Assembly (NCBI GenBank): GCA_014381825.1
Contig: JACNKX010000119.1
Span: 54,226-118,225, forward strand
Length of the DNA: 64,000 nucleotides
From: Planctomycetota bacterium
GTDB taxonomy: Bacteria; Planctomycetota; Planctomycetia; Pirellulales; Pirellulaceae
Reading direction: 5' to 3'
Below the pieces are notes generated by a model. That model was not told the origin of the DNA, did no database searches, and saw only the letters and a program-made list of their open reading frames with translations. This document shows positions 1-9,044 of the stretch, one piece after another. A program made the position numbers and the translations under genes. The first letter of the stretch is position 1. Each line of letters opens with the position of its first letter.

Positions 1-141
1 CGTTTCTTCTAAACTGCAAAGTCCGCGAGTGAAGACCGGGTTTTTGGGATAGGCAACATCGAAGCCGGCCGCGTTCAGCATTTCGACGTACCGGGTTTCC
101 TTGTGCAGCATGACTTCGGGCGTAATCAAAACAACGGGCAT
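1..141 (-). CDS. D-2-hydroxyacid dehydrogenase, N-terminal fragment (runs off window)
   Basis: The first 47 codons of a minus-strand gene lie here; the rest is outside the window. It begins MPVVLITPEVMLHKETRYVE and continues through AGFDVAYPKNP. This resembles the N-terminal substrate-binding half of D-isomer-specific 2-hydroxyacid dehydrogenases such as phosphoglycerate dehydrogenase. The downstream cofactor-binding domain cannot be seen, so the family is inferred from this stretch and from the neighbour at 240-1274, which is a complete member. It lies about 100 bases downstream of that neighbour on the same strand, so the two could share a transcript. Confidence 0.6.
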   Translation of the reverse strand, partial: MPVVLITPEVMLHKETRYVEMLNAAGFDVAYPKNPVFTRGLCSLEET

Positions 142-239
142 TCAAGGGTCTCCGGTGCAATGAAGAGGCGAGCGGCAATCGATTACAGCGACAAGCGCGA
201 TCGCAAGCATATCGGTCGATAAACGCGCACGCAACTTAC

Positions 240-1274
240 TCAGCGCGTCAAAGGATATCGTGGCTCGACTTCGGGATTCACAATGCGATCCATATTGGGC
301 CAGCGATTCGACAACACAGCAACTAGGTTCGCCACCGAACCGTATCCAACCCCACGACTCGAATCGACTGAGAATGCTGCGACATGCGGAGTAAACACGA
401 CGTTTTGCATTTGAAACAGACGATGTGTTGGTGGTTCGGGTCGAGATTGATGTACATCGACGACGGCGAACGTATCGAGCCCGGCACCGGACAGATGACC
501 CGCGTCAAGAACATCGGCGAGCGCGTTTTCATCAACGATTGCGCCTCGCGCAGTATTGATCAGAACGCCGCCCGGTTTCATCTTCAAAAGTGCGTCTTTG
601 TCGAGCAAATGCCGTGTCTCGTCGTTGAGTGGCAGATGTAGCGAGACGAAGTCTGACTCCGCTAACAATTGTTCCATCTCTACCATTTGAATTCCCAACG
701 ACGCAGCTTCCAGATCGACTGCGGACATGTTTCTACGCGTGGCCAGAATGCGCATTCCAAACCCTGCCGCGCGCCGCGCCATCGCTCGCGCCGAACCACC
801 GAATCCGACCAAGCCCAGCGTGCGGCCTGGCAGCCGGCGTAACGGTCGGCACTGTTGACGAGCCTCATGGTATCTGGCCTCAAGCATGCAAATGCGCATT
901 TCGTTCAGCCTGCGAGCAACGGCCAATAGCAGGGCGAAAGCGTGATCAGCTTGTTCCTCGAAACAGAAGTCCGGCACATTGGCTACGACAATGCCGCAGT
1001 CGGTTGCCGCGGCAACGTCGATCTTGTCCGTTCCGGCGCCAAGACGGCAGACGACGCGGCATCGTTGCATCGCGGTGATGGCTTCCGCCGACAACGACTG
1101 GGAAACCACCATCGCCGCGTCGGCATCTCGGACGTTGTCGATCAACGTTGCCTGTGAGAACACTTCGACGCAAACCGGCACGATCCCATGCTGGTCGTAC
1201 TTCTCTTGCTCGAAGCTGGTAACCGGAAACGACTCTGCGTTCAGACGCACGATTTTGAAATCGGAGAAATTCAT
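240..1274 (-). CDS. D-isomer-specific 2-hydroxyacid dehydrogenase
   Basis: Complete 344-residue NAD-dependent 2-hydroxyacid dehydrogenase. The Rossmann glycine motif is LGLVGFGGSARAMARR (about residues 150-166). It is followed by the substrate and catalytic segments INTARGAIVDENAL, with the catalytic Arg, and FTPHVAAFS, with the catalytic His. The length is normal for the family, and no ACT domain follows, which argues against a full-length SerA. Substrate cannot be read from sequence. The gene sits between another family member and an enolase-superfamily dehydratase on the same strand, so a role in oxidising or reducing a sugar-derived 2-hydroxy or 2-keto acid is plausible. It is likely cytoplasmic, with no signal peptide. 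The gap to the dehydratase upstream is about 65 bases, consistent with an operon. Confidence 0.88.
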   Translation of the reverse strand: MNFSDFKIVRLNAESFPVTSFEQEKYDQHGIVPVCVEVFSQATLIDNVRDADAAMVVSQSLSAEAITAMQRCRVVCRLGAGTDKIDVAAATDCGIVVANVPDFCFEEQADHAFALLLAVARRLNEMRICMLEARYHEARQQCRPLRRLPGRTLGLVGFGGSARAMARRAAGFGMRILATRRNMSAVDLEAASLGIQMVEMEQLLAESDFVSLHLPLNDETRHLLDKDALLKMKPGGVLINTARGAIVDENALADVLDAGHLSGAGLDTFAVVDVHQSRPEPPTHRLFQMQNVVFTPHVAAFSVDSSRGVGYGSVANLVAVLSNRWPNMDRIVNPEVEPRYPLTR

Positions 1275-1339
1275 TGTGGTAGCCGGGCTCGTGAGAGCTC
1301 GGGGCGCTGGGGGGAACAGAAGTCTCGCGACTTCGGCTA

Positions 1340-2503
1340 CTATGCGACGCGGAACTTTTTCACAAATCCTTCATCAAGCTCCACTCCAATGCCCGGTCCC
1401 TGCGGAGGCCGAACAAATCCTCCCGTCTCTTTCACTTGCTCACGGATACCGAGCGGCTCAGTCAACAAGTGTTCGTGAAATAAGTTCGGCGTTGTGTCGT
1501 ATTCTAACATGGGTTCAAACTGGTGAAGTCCACCCGGAATGTCTGGAATCACTGATACCAAATGCATATCGACGGCGATTAGAACATCGGATCCCCAGAC
1601 GTGTGGAATGACGGGAGTTCCAAATGCGTGAGTCAGCGACAGGATCTTCATGAACTCGCTAATGCCGCCCGTTGCAGCCACTTCCGGTTGAAGAATATCG
1701 ACGCAGCGGCGAGTCAGCAGTTCGCGGTGACCGAAGCGCGTCCATTCGGCTTCGCCGCCAGCAATGTTGATGCCCGGCAACGCTGCGCGGATTGCTCGAT
1801 AGCCCTCGTAGTCTTCCGGCATCACTGGCTCCTCGAACCAGTAGAAGCCCAGATCCCGTAGCGATTGTCCAAGTTGAATCGCCTCGCCCACTGTGTAGGC
1901 GTGGTTTGCGTCGGCCATCAGCTTGAATCCATCGCCCGCGCCCCGCCGGACTGCCGCGGCAAGTTCCTTGTCCCGTTCAACGCCCATGCCAATTTTCATT
2001 TTCGCGGCGGTGAACCCCATCTCGACAATTTGGGCGACCTCGTCTTCATAAACAGCGGGCAAGTCGTCGCACTTGCGAAACATCATCCCGTAACCGTAGG
2101 CGACAAACTGGTCGCGGGCCTTTCCGCCGAGCAACTGATACAGAGGCAGCGACGAGACTTTGCCGAATATATCCCACAGCGCTATATCGATTCCGGACAA
2201 GCAACAAATCGGCAGGCCCTTCTGTCCATGATCGCGCACCGCGTTATAGACCTCATGCCAGATCACGTTGATGTCGAGCGGATTTCGTCCAACGACCAGT
2301 GGTTTAAGAACATGATTGACGATGGCCTGATTGGCGAAGGCAAAGTTTCCCGCTCCAAAGATCTCACCGATTCCAGTGATGCCTTCGTCGGTGTGTACTT
2401 TGATTAAGTGAGCCGTCCGTTTGTCGTAGTACCCTTGGGCAAACCCAAGCTCGTACTCCATATCATGCTGAAGGATGATGGATTCAATGTCCGTGATTCG
2501 CAT
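1340..2503 (-). CDS. mandelate racemase/muconate lactonizing enzyme family (sugar-acid dehydratase-like)
   Basis: Enolase-superfamily protein of 387 residues from the ATG at 2503 (MRITDIESI). That start is preferred over a 14-residue longer form because MRITDIE is the usual family beginning. Catalytic features visible: a K-x-K pair (AAKMKIGMG), the first metal ligand in LMADANHAY, the second in YWFEEPVMPED, the third in IAGGEAEW, and the C-terminal general-base His in VIPHVWGSD. This set fits the mandelate racemase subgroup, which includes aldonate dehydratases such as those for galactonate, gluconate or rhamnonate. The exact substrate is unknown. It is first in a minus-strand run with two hydroxyacid dehydrogenases, suggesting a sugar-acid degradation unit, and is divergent from the sulfatase at 2835. 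Confidence 0.85.
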   Translation of the reverse strand: MRITDIESIILQHDMEYELGFAQGYYDKRTAHLIKVHTDEGITGIGEIFGAGNFAFANQAIVNHVLKPLVVGRNPLDINVIWHEVYNAVRDHGQKGLPICCLSGIDIALWDIFGKVSSLPLYQLLGGKARDQFVAYGYGMMFRKCDDLPAVYEDEVAQIVEMGFTAAKMKIGMGVERDKELAAAVRRGAGDGFKLMADANHAYTVGEAIQLGQSLRDLGFYWFEEPVMPEDYEGYRAIRAALPGINIAGGEAEWTRFGHRELLTRRCVDILQPEVAATGGISEFMKILSLTHAFGTPVIPHVWGSDVLIAVDMHLVSVIPDIPGGLHQFEPMLEYDTTPNLFHEHLLTEPLGIREQVKETGGFVRPPQGPGIGVELDEGFVKKFRVA

Positions 2504-2834
2504 TTCGGATGTCTCGTTTCCTGTAGTCCAAGTCAATCGATTCAATTCTATCGGTTTTCATGATGCTACAAGAAACTATCCGCCACCGTACGTCAATCGG
2601 AGGCTCAGGATCCCAGTTCGCATGGTGGATCTTGCAACTTGCGTCGATTACATTCGGCAAGACAGCGAGTTACCTCAACTCGCTGATATCGCGAAGACGC
2701 TGCCGTCGAGCGAGGAATGCATGAATTCGGGAGGCTGCCTATTATTGGCCACCGAGTTTATGCTCAAGTCCCCTCGACACGTCTTGTTCCCGATCAACCA
2801 ATGACATCGCTCAATCTATACGGAGCAGAATGAA
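2504..2834. other. intergenic region between divergent genes
   Basis: About 330 bases between the divergently transcribed dehydratase and sulfatase. It must hold both promoters, but I could not identify convincing -10/-35 pairs. A plus-strand open frame spans about 2475-2804; it overlaps the start of the dehydratase, has no recognisable domain and is not called. A GGAG at 2822-2825 precedes the sulfatase ATG by about ten bases. Confidence 0.4.
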
Positions 2835-4625
2835 ATGCCGCTAGTTGCAAGAACGTCTTTACGCACCGTTTGTAGCTGTCTGGCGTTGTACGCAGGCATT
2901 GTCGCGTTGCTGCCCAAAGCCCTTGATGCGAACGACAATCCAAACGTTGTCGTGATCCTTACCGATGATCAGGGTTGGGGCGACCTGAGCCTGAATGGCA
3001 ACACCAATCTCAGCACACCGAACATCGATTCGCTGGCTCGCGATGGTGCGAGCTTTGACCGGTTTTACGTCTGCCCGGTTTGCTCGCCCACGCGAGCGGA
3101 GTTCCTCACCGGTCGATACCACCCACGAAGCGGTGTCTACAGTACGTCCGCAGGTGGCGAGCGAATGAACTTGGGCGAAATGACGATCGGCGACACATTC
3201 CAAGCCGCTGGATATGCGACGGGAGCATTCGGCAAGTGGCATAACGGGATGCAGTATCCGTATCATCCCAACGGGCGCGGCTTTGACGAGTATTACGGCT
3301 TTTGCAGCGGTCATTGGGGCGACTACTTCAGCCCGCCGCTTGAACATAACGGCAAGATCGTGAAGGGAGACAGCTTCATCATCGACGATCTCACGAACAA
3401 AGCCATGGCATTCATGGAAGCCAACAAAGACAAGCCGTTCTTCGCTTACCTGCCCTACAACACGCCTCACTCGCCGATGCAGGTTCCCGATCGCTTCTGG
3501 GACAAATTCAAAGACAAAGAACTCGCGATGCACAACCGCGACCCAAAGAAGGAAAATATCGGACACATTCGATGCGCGTTAGCGATGTGCGAGAACATTG
3601 ATTGGAATGTTGGTCGAATTCTGGAGAAGCTTGATTCGCTTGGCATCGGCGACAATACGATCGTTGTTTACTTCTGTGACAACGGCCCCAATGGAACTCG
3701 TTGGAACGGTGGCATGAAAGGACGCAAGGGATCGACAGACGAAGGTGGCGTTCGTTCGCCACTATTGATGCGTTGGCCTGGTCACATTCCAGGCGGCATG
3801 AAAGTCATTCCCATTGCAGCCGCCATCGACTTGTTGCCGACGTTGGCTGAACTCGCCGATGTTCCGATCGCCAGCCAGAAGCCACTTGACGGCACAAGCT
3901 TGAAGCCGCTATTCGCTCCAGGCGAATTGCTATGGCCTAATCGAACGATCATTTCGCACTGGAACAAAAAGGTTAGCGTTCGCAACCAACGCTATCGCCT
4001 GGATCACCAGGGAAAGCTGTTCGATATCAAAGCTGATCCCGGGCAGAACACCGACGTTTCCAAAAGACATCCAGACCTCTTCGCTAAGCTCACAAAAGAG
4101 GCCGAGACGTTCAGACGGGAAGTGTTGGAAGGTTACAACGATGACGACCGGCCGTTCCTGATCGGACATTCCGAATACAAATACACTCAGATCCCCGCGC
4201 GTGATGGCACTGCCCGCGGCAACATTAAACGCTCCAACCGATTCCCTAATTGCTCGTTCTTCTCGAATTGGATCAGCGTTGACGACAAGATCACATGGGA
4301 ATCCGAAGTCGGGGCAACCGGCAATTACGAAGTCGAGCTTCACTACGCTTGCCCAAAACCAGACATTGGTTCGACGATCGAGTTAAGCTTCAACGACGAC
4401 AAGCTAGTCAGCAAGATTGCCGAAGCTCACGATCCGCCACTTCGCGGGGATGAGAATGATCGGGTAAAGCGGCAAGAGTCGTACGTCAAGGATTTCAAAG
4501 CGATGTCGCTCGGCACGATCCAGCTGCAGAAAGGCCAAGGTACACTAACGCTGCGAGCGACCGAGATGCCAGGCAAGCAGGTGATGGAGTTTCGGCTGTT
4601 GATGCTGACGCGCGTGAGTGACTGA
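2835..4625 (+). CDS. secreted sulfatase (alkaline-phosphatase superfamily) with C-terminal beta-sandwich-like extension
   Basis: 596 residues with an N-terminal hydrophobic signal segment (about 10-30). The sulfatase signature is clear: metal-binding LTDDQGWGD (D44, D45) and the formylglycine motif C83-S-P-T-R, in which C83 is normally oxidised by a maturase. GKWH and DNGP motifs follow, as in type I sulfatases. The core ends near residue 450. The last 140 or so residues ([12 protein letters not shown] onward) look like an appended beta-rich domain of the kind seen on planctomycete sulfatases. The protein hydrolyses sulfate esters, probably of an algal or other polysaccharide, in the periplasm or outside the cell. 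The neighbouring esterase and sugar-acid genes support a glycan-degradation role. The exact substrate cannot be inferred. Confidence 0.93.
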   Translation: MPLVARTSLRTVCSCLALYAGIVALLPKALDANDNPNVVVILTDDQGWGDLSLNGNTNLSTPNIDSLARDGASFDRFYVCPVCSPTRAEFLTGRYHPRSGVYSTSAGGERMNLGEMTIGDTFQAAGYATGAFGKWHNGMQYPYHPNGRGFDEYYGFCSGHWGDYFSPPLEHNGKIVKGDSFIIDDLTNKAMAFMEANKDKPFFAYLPYNTPHSPMQVPDRFWDKFKDKELAMHNRDPKKENIGHIRCALAMCENIDWNVGRILEKLDSLGIGDNTIVVYFCDNGPNGTRWNGGMKGRKGSTDEGGVRSPLLMRWPGHIPGGMKVIPIAAAIDLLPTLAELADVPIASQKPLDGTSLKPLFAPGELLWPNRTIISHWNKKVSVRNQRYRLDHQGKLFDIKADPGQNTDVSKRHPDLFAKLTKEAETFRREVLEGYNDDDRPFLIGHSEYKYTQIPARDGTARGNIKRSNRFPNCSFFSNWISVDDKITWESEVGATGNYEVELHYACPKPDIGSTIELSFNDDKLVSKIAEAHDPPLRGDENDRVKRQESYVKDFKAMSLGTIQLQKGQGTLTLRATEMPGKQVMEFRLLMLTRVSD

Positions 4626-4690
4626 CGTGCCTATCGTAATCGCCTGGCCGGGATTGTATATTCGAGCCCGGCGTTTCGAACGATCCACAC

Positions 4691-4773
4691 CTTGAGCCGA
4701 AGCGCTAGCCTCGGGCCGAGTCCATGAAACCCGTGCTATACCGAGACCTGCGGCTAGCGCCGTCGGCTTACAC
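4691..4773. repeat. imperfect inverted repeat, GCTAGCGCCGTCGGCT family, copy 1
   Basis: The left side (4692-4714, ttgagccgaagcgctagcc) pairs imperfectly with the right side (4752-4773, ggctagcgccgtcggcttac). It is a degenerate relative of the element at 8294-8372, which shares the core gctagcgccgtcggct. It lies just before the esterase start at 4817. It may be a dispersed non-coding palindromic element or a transcription-stopping hairpin after the sulfatase gene. Confidence 0.65.
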
Positions 4774-4816
4774 AAGTGCATCGCACGGTATTGAAACCAC
4801 TATAAGGGAGCCTCTC

Positions 4817-6277
4817 ATGAGTTGTCGCGTGCGTTTAGCTTGTTTTGCCGCTGCTTGTTTTCTGTCTAGTCTGGTTACGTCCGTACATGCCGATGTGAAG
4901 CTTGCTTCCATCTTTGGCGACTCGATGGTGTTGCAGCGTGACCTGCCCGTGCCTGTCTGGGGTTGGGCCGAATCCGGAGAAGATGTCAGCGTTACCTTGG
5001 GCGATCAAACGAAGAAAGCGAAAGCGGATCAGGCTGGACGCTGGCAAGTCAAGTTGGACGCATTGAAGGCCAATGCCAAAGGACAGACGCTCAGCGTCGC
5101 TGGCCGCAACACGATTGAACTCAAGGATGTTCTCGTCGGCGAAGTTTGGATCTGCTCGGGACAATCGAACATGGAATGGAGACTAAGTAACTCGCTGAAT
5201 CCGAAGGAGGAGGTTGCCGCCGCTGATCATCCGTTAGTCCGACTGTTCGACGTTCCCGGCCATACAACTTCTCCCGTCGCGAAGGACGAGTGTCCCGGCA
5301 ACTGGCAAGTCTGCCAACCGAGTTCGGCAGGCGGGTTCTCTGCCGTTGGTTATTTTTTTGGCCGACGTCTGCAACAGGAGTTGAACGTGCCAATCGGTTT
5401 GATTGGATCGAATTGGGGTGGCACTCGCATTGAACCCTGGACGTCACCCGCCGGATTTCACAGCGTGCCGGAACTAAAAGCGATCGCAGATCAGGTCAAC
5501 GCTTACAACGAGAAGACCAAGGTCGGTGGCAGTTCACCGTCGGCGATCTTCAACGCCATGGTCCACCCGCTGGCCCCGTTCGCGATGCGTGGAGCAATCT
5601 GGTACCAAGGCGAATCAAACGGGAGCGAAGGCGAGTCCTACTATCACAAAACTCAGGCGCTCGTGAACGGTTGGCGTAAACTGTTTAATCCGGACTTAGC
5701 CTTTTACTGGGTTCAATTGGCTAACTTCCAAAAGCCAAACGATAGCGCGGAGGGCGGCGATGGCTGGGCGAAACTCCGCGAGGCGCAGCGCAAGGCACTC
5801 AACATGAAGCACACCGGCATGGCTGTGATCATCGACATCGGCGAGGCAGCGGATATCCACCCCCGCAACAAACAAGACGTCGGCTGGAGATTGGCACAAT
5901 GGGCATTGCATCAAACTTATGGCAAGCAAGATCTCGTTCCTTGTGGTCCGCTGTACAAGAGCCACAAAGTCGATGGCAACTCGATTCGAGTTTCGTTCGA
6001 CCATGTTGGCAGCGGCCTGATCGTTGGCGAGAAAGCCGGACTCGAGCCGACGAAGGCAGTCACCGATGGCAAACTGAATCGATTTGCCGTCGCCGGTGCT
6101 GACAAGAAATGGCATTGGGCGGAGGCCACGATTGACGGTGGCGATGTCATCGTCAAGTCAGGCGAAGTTACCGAGCCGGTGGCGGTTCGTTACGCCTACT
6201 CGATGAATCCAACCGGCGCGAATCTCTACAACCAAGAGGGAATCCCAGCCTCGCCGTTCCGTACGGACGATTGGTAA
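4817..6277 (+). CDS. secreted sialate O-acetylesterase-like SGNH esterase
   Basis: 486 residues from the ATG at 4817, chosen because AGGGAG lies at 4805-4810 and a signal peptide follows directly (MSCRVRLACFAAACFLSS... ending near VHA). Longer upstream frames lack both. After the signal comes a beta-sandwich-like segment (SMVLQRDLPVPVWGWA), then SGNH hydrolase blocks: CSGQSNMEWRLS with the nucleophile Ser, GAIWYQGESN, and DIHPRNKQDVGWRLA with the Asp-His pair. The family removes O-acetyl groups from sialic acids, and in planctomycetes probably from other acetylated glycans. It is co-oriented with the sulfatase about 190 bases upstream, so joint use in decorating-group removal is likely. The actual acyl substrate is unknown. 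Confidence 0.9.
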   Translation: MSCRVRLACFAAACFLSSLVTSVHADVKLASIFGDSMVLQRDLPVPVWGWAESGEDVSVTLGDQTKKAKADQAGRWQVKLDALKANAKGQTLSVAGRNTIELKDVLVGEVWICSGQSNMEWRLSNSLNPKEEVAAADHPLVRLFDVPGHTTSPVAKDECPGNWQVCQPSSAGGFSAVGYFFGRRLQQELNVPIGLIGSNWGGTRIEPWTSPAGFHSVPELKAIADQVNAYNEKTKVGGSSPSAIFNAMVHPLAPFAMRGAIWYQGESNGSEGESYYHKTQALVNGWRKLFNPDLAFYWVQLANFQKPNDSAEGGDGWAKLREAQRKALNMKHTGMAVIIDIGEAADIHPRNKQDVGWRLAQWALHQTYGKQDLVPCGPLYKSHKVDGNSIRVSFDHVGSGLIVGEKAGLEPTKAVTDGKLNRFAVAGADKKWHWAEATIDGGDVIVKSGEVTEPVAVRYAYSMNPTGANLYNQEGIPASPFRTDDW

Positions 6278-6340
6278 GCGCCGTTCCGGCGATTCGTGGG
6301 CGCAGTACGTTCGTTGCCACCCTAACACCAAGGCCACTCC

Positions 6341-8251
6341 ATGTCTCGACGAACTCTATCCGCGCTGATGCTGGCGTTGCTCGTTTGTGCTCCGGCGATT
6401 GCCGACAAGCCATTCCCGGCTCATCGCATTGTCGATGATGTGTACTTCGTTGGCTCCGACGCGTTGGCGATCTATCTGATCACAACGCCCGACGGTCATA
6501 TCCTGATTAACAGCGGTTTCGACGAGACGGTGCCGTTGATTCAGGCGTCGGTTGAATCGCTCGGATTCAAAATGACCGACGTGAAAGTATTACTCGACAG
6601 CCACGCACACGCGGACCATGTCGCCGGACATGCACGGCTGCAAACGCTGACCGGGGCCAAAGTGCATGTGATGCGAGGCGACCACGAGGTGATCGCGGCG
6701 GGAGGGCAAGGCCAGTATCTCTATACCGACAGCCGCTGGACACCTTGCCGCGTGGATCGAGTGTTGGACGATGGCGACGAGGTGAAGTTGGGTGGCAAGA
6801 CGTTGATTGCACACCTAACACCCGGCCACACGCGCGGCTGCACGAGTTGGGCCTGGCAAGCGACGGATGGAGACAAGAAGCACAGCGTCGTCGTCATCGG
6901 AAGTCCCAACGTGAATCCGGGCTATCGCCTAGTGAGCAATCAGGCTTATCCGCGGATCGCCTATGATTTCGCCAAGACCTTCACGACGCTGAAGAAGCTG
7001 CCGTGCGACATCTTTCTCGGCGCACACGGAAACTACTACGGCATGCACGCGAAGTATGACCGCGTGAAGTCAACCGACACGAATCCGTTTATCGACCCGC
7101 AGGGCTATCGAGCTTACGTTGCGGAGAAGGAGCGGGCCTATCTAACAACTCTGACCGATCAACGTGCCGAGCAGGCAAGCGGCATCAATGCGGCGGTCGA
7201 GCCGTTCGTTGAGCGGACGGAATTGGCGGGCGCAGTCATGTTGGTCGCAGACAAGGACCAGATTCTCAGCCACTCGGCGGTGGGCTTTGCCGATATCGCC
7301 GAACAACATTCCATGCAGCCCGATTCCCTGTTCTGGATTGCGTCACAGTCCAAACCGATCACGGCCACGGCACTGATGATGTTGGTAGACGAAGGCAAAG
7401 TAAATGTCGACGACGCCGTAGAAAAGTATCTGCCCGAGTTTCGCGGCCAGATGGTGGTGGCGGAGAAAGACGACGCGCATGTGTTGCTGAAGAAGCCGGC
7501 GCATCCGATCACAGTAAAGAACGTACTTTCGCATACCAGCGGCCTGCCGTTCCGCTCCGAGTTAGAACAACCGACACTCGATCGGCTGCCATTGGCCGAT
7601 CGAGTCCGCAGCTATGCGATGACGCCGCTCGTCTTCGAGCCTGACACGAAGTACCAGTACAGCAACGCCGGAATAAACACCGCGGCCCGGATCATCGAAG
7701 TGGTCAGCGGCATGAGCTTCGAACAGTTCCTAGACGAGCGTTTGTTCAAGCCGTTAGGGATGAACGACACGACGTTTTGGCCCAGCGAAGCCCAGGCTGC
7801 GCGCATCGCCAAGTCATACAAGCCCGGTGCAAACAGCAGCGGTTTGAAAGAGACAACCATTGGACAGGTTCAGTATCCACTGACCGCCCGCGTAAACCGT
7901 TACCCGATGCCAGCGGGCGGCCTCTTCTCATCGGCGACGAACATGGCAAGGTTTTATCGGATGCTCGCCAACGGCGGGCAACTCGACGGACGGCGTTATC
8001 TATCCGAGGCTGCCGTTCAGCAAATGACTAGTCGCCAGACGCCTGACAACTTGCCCAATGACTACGGCTTCGGCTTCTCGACCGGCGGCGACAGAATCGG
8101 ACATGGCGGAGCTTACTCGACCAACTCGTACCTTGATAAGCAGCACGGGCTGATCATGATTTGGTTGGTTCAGCACGCCGGATTTCCAGGAGAAGGCGGC
8201 AAGGCGCAAGATGCATTCCGGCAAGCAGCGTTAATGAGCTTTGCGAAGTGA
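6341..8251 (+). CDS. secreted metallo-beta-lactamase-fold / class-C-like serine hydrolase fusion
   Basis: 636 residues with a signal peptide (about 1-21). Residues 25-245 form a metallo-beta-lactamase fold: H88-A-H90-A-D92-H93, H163 in LTPGHTRGCTSW and H229 in FLGAHGNYYG. That spacing and GCTSW are like subclass B3 enzymes. Residues 285-636 form a second hydrolase of the beta-lactamase/DD-peptidase class C family (PF00144): S335-x-x-K338 (SQSK), Y440-S-N442 and H588-G-G590. Both active sites look complete. Each family contains beta-lactamases but also many esterases, peptidases and other hydrolases, so antibiotic hydrolysis is only one possibility. The ORF is continuous with no internal start signal suggesting two proteins. 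It lies about 60 bases downstream of the esterase and could be co-transcribed with it. Confidence 0.9.
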   Translation: MSRRTLSALMLALLVCAPAIADKPFPAHRIVDDVYFVGSDALAIYLITTPDGHILINSGFDETVPLIQASVESLGFKMTDVKVLLDSHAHADHVAGHARLQTLTGAKVHVMRGDHEVIAAGGQGQYLYTDSRWTPCRVDRVLDDGDEVKLGGKTLIAHLTPGHTRGCTSWAWQATDGDKKHSVVVIGSPNVNPGYRLVSNQAYPRIAYDFAKTFTTLKKLPCDIFLGAHGNYYGMHAKYDRVKSTDTNPFIDPQGYRAYVAEKERAYLTTLTDQRAEQASGINAAVEPFVERTELAGAVMLVADKDQILSHSAVGFADIAEQHSMQPDSLFWIASQSKPITATALMMLVDEGKVNVDDAVEKYLPEFRGQMVVAEKDDAHVLLKKPAHPITVKNVLSHTSGLPFRSELEQPTLDRLPLADRVRSYAMTPLVFEPDTKYQYSNAGINTAARIIEVVSGMSFEQFLDERLFKPLGMNDTTFWPSEAQAARIAKSYKPGANSSGLKETTIGQVQYPLTARVNRYPMPAGGLFSSATNMARFYRMLANGGQLDGRRYLSEAAVQQMTSRQTPDNLPNDYGFGFSTGGDRIGHGGAYSTNSYLDKQHGLIMIWLVQHAGFPGEGGKAQDAFRQAALMSFAK

Positions 8252-8293
8252 CCGACCGAGAACGCGTTTCGAAATAACTAGCGAGCTGTTTTG

Positions 8294-8372
8294 GTGAGCC
8301 GACGGCGCTAGCCGCGGGCCTCGAATCGAGCGATTGTCTAGCTGCGGCCCGCAGCTAGCGCCGTCGGCTCAC
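8294..8372. repeat. perfect 19-base inverted repeat, GCTAGCGCCGTCGGCT family, copy 2
   Basis: Left arm 8294-8312 (gtgagccgacggcgctagc) and right arm 8354-8372 are exact reverse complements, separated by a 41-base loop. The element lies 42 bases after the stop of the 6341-8251 gene. It shares its core with the imperfect copy at 4691-4773. It could act as a hairpin terminator, but the repetition within one window suggests a dispersed palindromic element. Confidence 0.85.
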
Positions 8373-8491
8373 ATTTCAAAACACGTTCCATGGACGTGAG
8401 ACTGTGACGGCACGAAGAACCGTTACGTCGAACGCAATACTTTACGTGCCGACTTGGTAGCTCGCGCCGGCCCTGACGGGGTTTGAATATC

Positions 8492-8578
8492 GAATATCGA
8501 ACAAGGAATGTCGAAGTCAGAAGGAAACCCAGAGAATCACTTCATCATTCGATATTCGAAATTCCTTGTTCGATATTC
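8492..8578. repeat. inverted repeat with 24-base arms (GAATATCGAACAAGGAAT type)
   Basis: Left arm 8492-8515 and right arm 8555-8578 match at 23 of 24 positions when one is reverse-complemented; the common core is gaatatcgaacaaggaat. It lies between the perfect repeat at 8294-8372 and the toxin gene end at 8663, in a gap of about 410 bases (8252-8662) where I see no gene. Its AT-rich arms differ strongly from the GC-rich repeat next to it, so two element types sit side by side. Confidence 0.85.
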
Positions 8579-8662
8579 CTCAGCCGTGATATTACGACCG
8601 CGTTACGCAACAAAGTAAATTCGTGATTCAGGACCTGTGCATCAGGCCACCTCCCGACCGTT

Positions 8663-9034
8663 CTAGGGAGTGGTCTCGCTACTCGGCAGAGTTCGCATGC
8701 GAATTCTGTCGTCGGTGACGACAGAAAAATGTCCGGCCCAATCTGTACGGCTTTGCATCACGTCCAGCACGCGTTGAGTATTTGCGGCTGGATCGTCGGC
8801 CGACAAACGGAATAACACGATCCCGCACGTCGCGGGCAAGCGATACTTGGATGCCAACTCGCCAAAATCTTTGTCCTGTGTGACCACCAGCCGTTGTTCG
8901 GCCTCCGCACGCTGAAGAATCGAGGTGTCATCGACACCTCGCATCGACTCTTTCACGGACAGCACGTCGTAGCCGCGGTCGCGCAGGCCCTGGATCACGG
9001 TGTGTGTGATGTTCTCGTCGACGATGACTCGCAT
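8663..9034 (-). CDS. DUF5615 PIN-like protein, putative toxin
   Basis: 123 residues from ATG 9034 (MRVIVDENI); a GTG one codon earlier is also possible. It has the Mut7-C/DUF5615 PIN-like pattern: an early Asp-Glu in VIVDENI, conserved VTQDKDFGELA in the middle, and a hydrophobic GIVLFRL strand. Proteins of this family are predicted ribonuclease-fold toxins paired with DUF433 antitoxins. The DUF433 gene is immediately upstream, ending at 9045 with only about ten bases between. This gene order is the usual one, and translation is probably coupled. Activity as an RNase is inferred from fold only. Confidence 0.85.
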   Translation of the reverse strand: MRVIVDENITHTVIQGLRDRGYDVLSVKESMRGVDDTSILQRAEAEQRLVVTQDKDFGELASKYRLPATCGIVLFRLSADDPAANTQRVLDVMQSRTDWAGHFSVVTDDRIRMRTLPSSETTP

Positions 9035-9044
9035 CACGAGTCGC

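Noticed and set aside
2475..2804. Short plus-strand frame in the divergent gap
   Set aside because: Overlaps the start of the dehydratase gene, has no Shine-Dalgarno site and no domain; the gap must hold two promoters.
6341..8251. Calling the fusion protein an antibiotic-resistance enzyme
   Set aside because: Both folds contain many non-lactamase hydrolases, and the surrounding genes point to glycan degradation; sequence alone does not support resistance.
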